NCBI GenBank assembly: GCA_001247695.2
Contig: LGRX02009750.1
Coordinates: 1-13,344, forward strand
DNA from: Cymbomonas tetramitiformis
Taxonomy: Eukaryota; Chlorophyta; Pyramimonadophyceae; Pyramimonadales; Pyramimonadaceae
Direction: 5' to 3'
Length of the DNA stretch: 13,344 nt
Part shown: piece by piece, positions 7,486 through 13,344 of the stretch
How positions within the stretch are numbered: the first letter of the stretch is position 1
How the letters are laid out: each line of letters starts with the position of its first letter
Notes under the pieces: model-generated
The model's input: the letters and a program-made list of their open reading frames with translations, nothing else
The model's database searches: none
What the model was told of the DNA's origin: nothing
Made by a program: the position numbers and the translations under genes

Positions 7486-8130
7486 CATTCACTCAACTCA
7501 ACTCAGCTCACCTTATCTTAGCTCAGCACTTAGCGCCAAACTCAACGCCAAAGTTGAGCTTAGCTTTTGAGCTCATATCAGCTAAGCGTGTCAGTTTCGC
7601 TCACGTCAGCGTGTCAGCTAAGCTCAACTCAACTCAACTCAACTCAACTCACCTCAACTCTATGAGTGAAAACAACTCAGCTCAGCTTATCTTAGCTCAG
7701 CACTTAGCGCCAAACTCAACGCCTGAGTTGAGCTTAGCTTTTGAGCTCATATCAGCTAAGCGTGTCAGTTTCGCTCACGTCAGCGTGTCAGCTAAGCTCA
7801 ACTCAGCTCAACTCAACTCAACTCAACTCAACTCACCTCAACTCTATGAGTGAAAACAACTCAGCTCAGCTTATCTTAGCTCAGCACTTAGCGCCAAACT
7901 CAACGCCTGAGTTGAGCTTAGCTTTTGAGCTCATATCAGCTAAGCGTGTCAGTTTCGCTCACGTCAGCGTGTCAGCTAAGCTCAACTCAGCTCAACTCAA
8001 CTCAACTCACCTCAACTCTCAACTCTATGAGTGAAAACAACTCAGCTCAGCTTATCTTAGCTCAGCACTTAGCGCCAAACTCAACGCCTGAGTTGAGCTT
8101 AGCTTTTGAGCTTAGCTTAGCTTAGCTTTT
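7486..8130. repeat. Higher-order repeat of about 183 bp built on CTCAA pentamers, roughly 3.5-4 copies
   Basis: The block CTTAGCTCAGCACTTAGCGC recurs near 7517, 7690, 7873 and 8056, and TATGAGTGAAAACAAC starts at 7661, 7845 and 8026 (spacing 184 and 181). Between blocks lies a variable CTCAA pentamer tract, whose copy number explains most of the spacing change. The unit contains self-complementary parts such as AACTCA-ACGCC-TGAGTT and GCTTAGC with GCTAAGC. The Leu/Asn/Ser/Gln-rich open frames here (AKLNSTQLNS) merely translate the repeat in successive frames. Confidence 0.95.
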
Positions 8131-8316
8131 GAAAAAAAAACACACATATCCTATCACAGGCATAACAGTGGTATAGAGATACACATATATCCTACCACAG
8201 GCATAGCACACGCACAGAGAGGTACACGCGTATCCTAGCATAGGAATAACACGACAGGCACACACATATACACACATATTCCAGTCTATGTTGTATTATC
8301 CCGTACCTGTAACTGT
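8131..8316. repeat. Degenerate CACACATATCC-type repeat of about 50 bp
   Basis: After a poly(A) tract, three diverged copies of ACACATATCCTA-CACAGGCATA are spaced roughly 46-50 bp apart (near 8140, 8182 and 8225), with alternating purine-pyrimidine ACACATAT tracts. No coding content is seen. Confidence 0.6.
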
Positions 8317-8545
8317 GTGTCAGCTCAACTCGGTTTGTCAGCTCCGCTTAGTTTAGCTTGTTAGCTTATATCAGCTCAGCGTGTCAGCTTTGCTCCTGTC
8401 CGCGTGTCAACTAAGCTCAACTTAGCTCAACTTAGCTCAACTTAGCTCAACTCGACTAAGCTCTGCTCAACTCGACTCAGCTTTGCCCAACTTTGCTGTT
8501 TGCTTTGCTTTGCTTCTCAGTTGAGCTCAGCATGTCAGCTTATGT
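8317..8545. repeat. Diverged relative of the 183-bp CTCAA repeat
   Basis: Pieces such as ATCAGCTCAGCGTGTCAGCT and repeated CTTAGCTCAA match the core of the array at 7486-8130 with many substitutions, followed by TTTGC-rich variants. It looks like an older copy separated from the main array by the CACACATAT segment. Confidence 0.7.
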
Positions 8546-8577
8546 GTGTTGAGCTTTACCACGATTCGTTCCTCAGG

Positions 8578-9079
8578 ATGGCCACTCAAAACATGGACGT
8601 GCGCTACTCGGAGACCAACAAGCAAGCATCACCTTCCCAAAAAGAAAAAAATGCGGATAATAAGACAAAAAAATCAGCACGAGCAATAGAAGAAAAGGGA
8701 AAGAAAACTCTAGAAGCCAGATGGCCAGTGGCCCAAGCTTGAAAGACTAGGCCGTCGAGTATGAAATAAATGAGAACTCATGCACGAAGTCACAAGCTGT
8801 GGTAAGTACTTATTTACCCTTTGTTGTTTTTTGCGCATAAGTTCTTTTCAACTGCTACTCACTGTGGCACTATCGCATGTGCAGACAGAGGTGCCAAACA
8901 CCTTCAGCAAGGAGTATTCAAGAATGTTTACCCAAGTTAAAAGATGGAATACGACACAATCGCGTGTGAAGCTTGCGCAACCAACCAAGTGGCTTGCAAC
9001 TTAGACAAAAATACCCCAACACCAAAACGCTATAGGAGTGGGAAGTATAGATGAGAAAGAAGAAGAGTATAATAGCCAG
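8578..9079 (+). pseudogene. Broken two-exon gene resembling a DNA-transposase N-terminus
   Basis: From ATG at 8578 (Kozak-like CAGGATGG) a Lys/Glu-rich segment reads MATQNMDVRYSETNKQ through KKTLEARWPVAQ, then hits TGA at 8740. In the -1 frame, coding resumes just after a TAG at 8748 as AVEYEINENSCTKSQAV. This joins in phase 0, across an intron with consensus borders (8802-8884), to TEVPNTFSKEYSRMFTQVKRW, ending at TAG 9002. Reading past this stop, a further 25 codons (TKIPQHQNAIGVGSIDEKEEEY...) look coding until TGA at 9080. The layout of a basic N-terminus followed by a helix-turn-helix-like segment ending in a Trp (VKRWN) recalls pogo/CENP-B or psq-type DNA-binding regions. The match is by pattern only. 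A single missing base plus two stops would make it a relic; a pyrimidine-rich acceptor at 8576 hints at a lost upstream exon. Confidence 0.5.
8802..8884 (+). other. Intron within the broken transposase-like gene (83 nt)
   Basis: The donor GCTGTG|GTAAGTACTT is a near-perfect consensus and the acceptor is CGCATGTGCAG|ACAGAGG. Removal joins QAV to TEVPNTF in phase 0, and both sides look coding, which is the best evidence that this locus was once a spliced gene. Confidence 0.6.
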
Positions 9080-9082
9080 TGA

Positions 9083-9303
9083 TACCATCTTAGTGGAGAC
9101 CGTATGAACATATGCAAATGAAGTAGCTTGTGTACTCAAAGGTGTATCTATTTATGTGGATTTGTTGATTTTTTTCTTTTTGAATTTGCCTCCTGCTTTC
9201 TAGCCTTGTGAAAGTCTACCTTTTTTTTAATGTGCGGTTCATGGTACTTGCCTTGAATGCTTGAATCGACCCTTGGACTTATCATGAGTGTCCCCCCATC
9301 GAT
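9083..9303. other. Intergenic DNA between the relic and gene 1
   Basis: AT-rich with T runs near 9168-9180 and 9222-9229. It would hold the 3' untranslated region of gene 1, but no AATAAA is visible on the minus strand; ATAAAT near 9150 is the closest word. Confidence 0.4.
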
Positions 9304-12300
9304 TCAGGATCGTTCCAGTACTTGGAGCGTTCCAGGATCGTTCCCGTACCTGGAGCGTTCCAGGATCGTTCCCGTACCTGGAGCGTTCCAGGATCGTTCC
9401 CGTACCCGGGATCGTTCCCGTACCCGGGGCGTTCCAGGATCGATCCCGTAAGAAACTTCCCTCCCGGGATCGATCCCGTTCCGGATCACGAAAAGAACGA
9501 TCCCGGATCGCCTCGCCATTTTCCAGATGGGGTCACCGACGCTCTGCAGCCTCCGCGTCTCGTCGTTCACCGACACCGCGAGCAAGGCACTCCTCAACTC
9601 CCCCTCTTTCACGTTCTGCGGAGGTCCGTCCATGCGTAACAAAACATCGGTCAGAACGTACCAAGCTGTAACAAAAAAAACAGACGATTGTAACTCAAGC
9701 AAAACTCCGTACTCACCTGCTTAGCCACATGCATGGCAACTGCTTCCGGCGGAGGCTGCTTCTTCCCCCCTCGCCGTCCGACGTCGCCCATGTCTTCGTC
9801 GCTGCTGTCATCCTCTTCGGCAAGATCCATAGGTACACGCACTACCGGGGCTTTGCCCTTCCCGCCTGGGATAGGGGTCGTGGTCTTCAGGGTGGAAGGC
9901 GGCTTCCGCGAGCTTCCAGTCGGGAAATCCTCATACACGGCGGTTTGGCCCTTGTTGCCTAAGATGATCTTCCCCACTACTCGCGCAGGGGCGTTTTTAT
10001 TGAATTGGCTGCCCGCCAAGCACCACTTCCTAGCCTCAAACTTCCCACCAGCCTCTTTGCCCAGCTTCTCTGCTTCCTCGATCTTCTTCCAGAACATCCC
10101 CAGGACCTTATTGAACAACCTGTAGTGCTCGTTCTCCTTCTCAATTTCAGGTTTGGTTATCGGCCCATCTTTCCTGTCTTCCACCAGGCGCGTGACGACG
10201 CCTGTCAGAGAAGCCTTCGAGCCACTCTTCTTTGTTATTCGCACGTGCGGGTAGTCGCCGGCATACTTCTCCTTTCGCTTCATATCCAGCTTCCGCTCAT
10301 ACACAGCGGAAGCCTGGAACATCGTGCAAGTAACGTCGCCCGGCTTGGGGTCATTGCCGTTTATCGCCATGTAAGTGGCGTGCCACTGGTCAACCCATGT
10401 CAGGCAAACGAACCTGTGCGTGGGCACCAACAACCTCCTTATTCATATATCTTGACTATGTACTACAAACGAATGTGTTACAAATGAAGTTGGGTCAGTG
10501 ACAGGTTCATGGTCAGGCAAACGAACCTGTGGACACCTCGAAACTCCTTGTGCATGGTGGTGGACACCCTCATCCCTTGCACCACTTCAAACCGGAACTC
10601 CAGGTACCGCTCGCACTTGATAGAAGCCTTGAAGGCTGGGATGATCGACTTTCCCTCCAGTATGCCGCTCTTGTTCAGTATCTTGTTTACCTGCTGATCA
10701 GGAACAAACTTCTGATAACTGACAATCACCCCGCTGTTCCCCATTTCCTCGGAAAGACGCGCGTCGAGATATTTCGGGCTGGTCTTCGGGTCGGCTGCTA
10801 TCGTGAAATTCAGCTTATCTATAGGACCTTTGCCTGCTGGCAGTGCAATCCTGGTAATACCCTCCACGTCCTGGAACTTTTCAATACAAAAAAGTAGTGC
10901 CTCTTGAACAGTACCCAAAACTTCGCAATCGTGTCGGGGATGCAATATAAGGATGGCGTCCGCGTAAGGACAGTCCTTTGGCATCTCGTACAACATGGTC
11001 TTCACCGTCGAAACGAACGCCAACTCGGGTTGCAGCCTTTTGTTCTTCAGCTTGAAGGACAGAAGAAACCCCCATCGTTGCGGCTCCGGCTCCTTATCGC
11101 TTTTGGGCTCCCAGGTCGAAGGGTCGGTGGCGTCCGTGCAGGCTGCAGAACCTTTAAGCACTTCTTCCATCTCCGGGGTATGATCTGGTTAAAAATAAAT
11201 GGCTCGCTGATTTCACAGCCACTGTTCTGCAACATCAGGACCAGGTCAGCGTAGGTGTATGCCGCCTGCAACGTCCAATTTTCAATTACCTGCATGCGCT
11301 GGTCAGCCACCGCACCCCTCGTCTCGTGTTCTTCGGTAGCAATGGGGTTGTCTTGAAGTATCATTTGTGCCAGCGCTACGGGATCCCACCCTTGATCGGT
11401 CTCCTCTTCCAACCCAGTCAACAGGAAGCCCGGGAGGTCCACGACATCTGGTACCTGATTCAACAACGTGGGACCACTGGCTTCGCCAGAGGACACCGCC
11501 GTCTCCCCCAAGTCCCCCTGCTCCAAGGCTTCAGACGCTGTCTTAGCGAAATCCGAGACGTCAGTGGGTGCAAGGCTGTCGCGACGCTTGGTTTCCATTT
11601 CAGCGACTGTTCGGGGATCACCAACGCCTGTAGTTTCGCTTGCATGTGCGCTGCCCTGTCCGCTGTTGTCACTGCCGTCCTGCAGAAGCTCGTACTTCTT
11701 CTGCAGCAGCTTTATCCGATAAAGGCTCCTACCGTGCGGATCCCAATCATGCGCTGTTGCTGATTGGATAAATGTTGGTTCAGCTGGTGTTTCTGGTTTC
11801 CCCGAGCCATACGGTAACCCATCGTGCACAGTGTCGATCTCCTCGTTCGTCATGAGCGCCACTTCTCTGAAGGCCGACCCGGCAGGCAACTGTTGCCCCA
11901 TATATACCGCAAACTTCGCGTCCTCGTAAGTCATTTCGTCGAAATACCTGTCAAGTTCCTGCCGTTCAGACTCATCCAACTTTCGACTGTGGGCATCCTG
12001 AAGCAGGCACAACATCCGCTGCCCCAGTTTGAAAGCCTCGCGACCTTCAGGCTGCACGATGTAGTGTACGTCGCTATCCACGTCTAAAGCAATCTCCAGA
12101 AGATGTCCTGACTCCGTAGAATCTAAATATCGGACCATGACCTTCTTGTTTTCCTCTATTGTGTGAGCAACAACACACAAAACATAGGCCGGGGCCTCCG
12201 TAATCTCGGCGGCGAGATTGAAAGCAACGAGTTCCCCACGGTCCGTATCGTTCCCCCGAAGCAAGCGAGGTGCTTCAGATGGTTCTTTCAGGATGCTGCA

Positions 12301-12918
12301 GAGGTGCGTGCGGACGAACGCTTCTCCCGGCACCGTACCTGAGGACACGCGATGTTCCATCAAGAACACGGAGGACGCGCCAAAGTGAAAAATAGGTTTT
12401 CGAACAGTACCTGGGGATGATGGTTGAGAGGAGACAGACACGGCTGCCCTATCCCTCATATCCTCCAGAAGATCCACGCAGGTCTGGTGGGCATATCGTT
12501 CCCACTCCGTTTTCGCCTTTTGGTCCTCGCTGTCTCCGGTCCAAGGTGCGCAAACTTTTTTTAAGCGATCGAACCGTCGCATTATGTCTATGTCCACCAA
12601 CCGACGCGACGCATCTTCCGAGTGCAAGCTGAACAGGCAACCTTTCCGAAGACACCCAAACCCTTCTTCGTCTACTAACTTAAGGGTTTCAACCTGAGCG
12701 AGCTCTTGTTTTGTCCCGATGGCAAGGCCCAAATCTTCTAGCGCAGCCCTATCAACACCCGCCTTCTCCTTCCCGACGCACCGCGCTATCACCGCCGAAT
12801 CCGTCTTCAACTGCGTGCCGTCATTCTTAAACTTCTGGATATCTTCCAGAAGTTTATCATCATCATGAAACACCTCCTCCAAAAGACCTATTACAATTGA
12901 CGGTAGAAAAGATGACAT
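9304..12918 (-). CDS. Gene 1: large multi-exon protein, unknown family
   Basis: The proposed exons are 12918-11290, 11170-10527, 10413-9717 and 9615-9304, giving about 1,093 residues. The start is the first ATG of the open frame (MSSFLPSIVIGLLEEVF). I recognise no family. Residues 1-160 are mostly helical and charged. Residues about 228-293 (GELVAFNLAAEIT, AYVLCVVAHT, NKKVMVRYLD) have the alternating strand pattern and NK..V..D wording faintly like an SGF29-type tudor domain. Residues 410-490 are acidic and probably disordered. The middle exon (RWGFLLSFKLKNKRLQPELAF onward) looks like a compact alpha/beta domain. The third exon is basic, then has an acidic stretch (DLAEEDDSSDEDMGDVG) beside a basic RRGGKKQPP, suggesting nuclear location. 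Splice joins at 11289-11171 and 9716-9616 are the least sure. If the protein instead ended within the third intron it would finish LGTF soon after residue 990. Confidence 0.7.
9307..9480. repeat. 28-bp minisatellite overlapping the 3' end of gene 1
   Basis: GGATCGTTCC starts at 9307, 9335, 9363 and 9391, exactly 28 bp apart, followed by shortened and altered copies (CCCGTACCCGGG types) to about 9480. Each full unit contains the perfect hairpin CCTGGA-GCGT-TCCAGG (for example 9349-9364), and the right end holds the 14-bp palindrome CGGGATCGATCCCG (9465-9478). The proposed last exon of gene 1 reads through the array as Arg/Glu/Ser-rich sequence, so its C-terminal 50 residues or so are repeat-encoded if translated. 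Confidence 0.9.
9616..9716 (-). other. Intron 3 of gene 1 (101 nt, acceptor uncertain)
   Basis: The donor GCTAAGCAG|GTGAGTACGG is consensus. Acceptor CTCCGCAG|AACGTGAAAG keeps phase 0 and gives a 101-nt intron, in line with the others. The stronger-looking acceptor TTTTTTTTGTTACAG at 9666 gives only 51 nt and a premature end (LGTF and stop), unless one base is missing; that version would add WYVLTDVLLRMDGPPQ, which also looks coding. Confidence 0.5.
10414..10526 (-). other. Intron 2 of gene 1 (113 nt), flanked by a 20-bp direct repeat
   Basis: The donor is GTCCACAG|GTTCGTTTG and the acceptor is CCCACGCACAG|GTTCGTTTG. Splicing joins EFRGVHR to FVCLTWVDQWHATYMAI in phase 2. Both borders lie inside identical 20-bp copies of CACAGGTTCGTTTGCCTGAC (minus strand; plus 10512-10531 and 10399-10418). 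Reading through the intron leads to a stop at about 10478, so removal is needed. Confidence 0.75.
11171..11289 (-). other. Proposed intron 1 of gene 1 (119 nt) or frameshift site
   Basis: The first exon frame stays open to beyond 11170, but downstream coding continues in the -1 frame (MEEVLKGSAACTDATDP). A donor ATGCAG|GTAATTG at 11289 with acceptor CCCCGGAG|ATGG at 11171 restores phase 0. However, the would-be intron itself encodes plausible protein (ENWTLQAAYTYADLVLMLQ), and adding one C to the CCCC run near 11174-11177 would join it smoothly as IIPPEMEEVLK. A better-looking acceptor (TTTTTAACCAG at 11185) gives the wrong phase. Both readings remain open. Confidence 0.35.
12339..12410 (-). 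other. Possible in-frame optional intron in gene 1 (72 nt)
   Basis: TCCCCAG|GTACTGT and TCCTCAG|GTACGGT are near-identical borders 72 nt apart, GT-AG compatible, in the same phase and with no stop between. Splicing would drop 24 residues starting at TVRKPIFHFGASSVFL and leave SSPGTVPGEAF. The segment also reads as ordinary protein, so retention is equally possible. Confidence 0.3.
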
Positions 12919-12970
12919 TGCGAAAAGTTTTGTATGCAGCACAACGGGCTCTGTTTAACCCTGCGAAACT
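12919..12970 (-). promoter_or_regulatory. Short 5' leader of gene 1
   Basis: Only 52 bp separate the proposed ATG (context TTCGCAATGT) from the palindrome array. No TATA box is visible. Transcription must either start within these 52 bp or inside or beyond the array, in which case the palindromes would be part of the 5' untranslated region. Confidence 0.35.
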
Positions 12971-13344
12971 CCCCGCCCAAGTCTTCGAAAACTTGGGCGG
13001 TCACTATCATCGCCCCGCCCAAGTCTGCGAAAAGTTGGGCGGTCACTGTCATCGCCCCGCCCAAGTTCTAGAAAACTTGGGCGGTCACGGTCATCGCCCC
13101 GCCCAAGTTCTCGAAAACTTGGGCGAAAACCTGGGCGGTCACGGTCATCGCCCCGCCCAAGTTCTAGAAAACTTGGGCGGTCACTGTCATCGCCCCGCCC
13201 AAGTTCTCGAAAACTTGGGCGGTCACGGTCATCGCCCCGCCCAAGTTCTCGAAAACTTGGGCGGTCACGGTCATCGCCCCGCCCAAGTTCTAGAAAACTT
13301 GGGCGGTCACTGTCATCGCCCCGCCCAAGTTCTAGAAAACTTGG
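12971..13344. repeat. 42-bp palindrome array, about 9 copies, running off the window
   Basis: A unit of CCGCCCAAGTT-(6 nt)-AACTTGGGCGG plus TCACNGTCATCGC repeats every 42 bp from 12971. Each palindrome has an 11-bp stem; the centre is TTCTAGAA or TTCTCGAA in seven of nine copies, while the two nearest gene 1 differ (TCTTCGAA, TCTGCGAA). The fourth copy carries an extra 12-bp GAAAACCTGGGC duplication. The linker alternates between CACTGTCAT and CACGGTCAT. It begins 53 bp upstream of the gene 1 ATG, so it occupies the promoter or 5' untranslated position. Confidence 0.95.

Noticed and set aside
7554..8125. Three related Ser/Asn/Gln-rich small proteins
   Set aside because: They are the same 183-bp repeat read in successive frames, so the similarity among them is trivial.
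4028..12942. Genes 1 and 2 as a single gene with a 4.4-kb intron
   Set aside because: Each has its own plausible ATG, and gene 1 has a stop before the spacer; the spacer carries repeats and plus-strand relics. Possible in principle, but nothing in the sequence requires it.
12971..13344. CRISPR array
   Set aside because: The repeats are regularly spaced, but the intervals are themselves repeated (TCACTGTCATCGCC or a one-base variant) and not unique spacers; there are no cas genes and the context is eukaryotic.

Overview
The window looks like nuclear DNA of a microbial eukaryote (an alga or other protist is my guess; the sequence does not settle the lineage). Evidence: multi-exon genes whose open frames are joined by short GT-AG introns (about 80-135 nt), a poly(A) signal, no bacterial-style operon or Shine-Dalgarno layout, and at least five unrelated tandem-repeat families packed into 13 kb. 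Base composition changes sharply along the window, from a very GC-rich left edge through AT-rich intergenic DNA to gene regions of roughly 50% GC.

Layout, left to right. 1-262: a 32-bp GC-rich minisatellite, followed by GC-rich imperfectly duplicated DNA to about 780. 781-2236: no gene I can support; it includes a stretch unusually rich in A and C on the plus strand (about 1140-1850) and a perfect hairpin at 2195-2218. 2237-3213: six copies of a 163-bp satellite. 3483-4892 (minus strand): gene 2, a hendecad/heptad coiled-coil protein with a Gly/Pro-rich linker, a conserved-looking C-terminal domain and an AATAAA signal. 4893-5269: its upstream region, with TGACATCA-type motifs. 5270-9080: mostly repeat-derived intergenic DNA holding an exon-like coding fragment (5445-5613), a 15-bp perfect hairpin, a roughly 286-bp terminal-inverted-repeat element, a 183-bp higher-order repeat built from CTCAA pentamers, and a broken plus-strand gene with one intact intron (8578-9079) that resembles a DNA-transposase N-terminus. 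9304-12918 (minus strand): gene 1, a large multi-exon protein of about 1,090 residues with no family I can name firmly. 12971-13344: a 42-bp array of palindromes at the 5' end of gene 1, running off the window.

Genes 1 and 2 lie on the same strand, separated by 4.4 kb of repeats, so there is no direct evidence that they act together. Their reading frames do not close without either introns at weaker splice sites or single-base changes, and I mark these places. The observations I rate highest are an intron in gene 1 bounded by a perfect 20-bp direct repeat (a signature of intron birth by tandem duplication), the palindromic array with TTCnnGAA centres abutting gene 1, and the fact that every tandem array here carries a self-complementary core.
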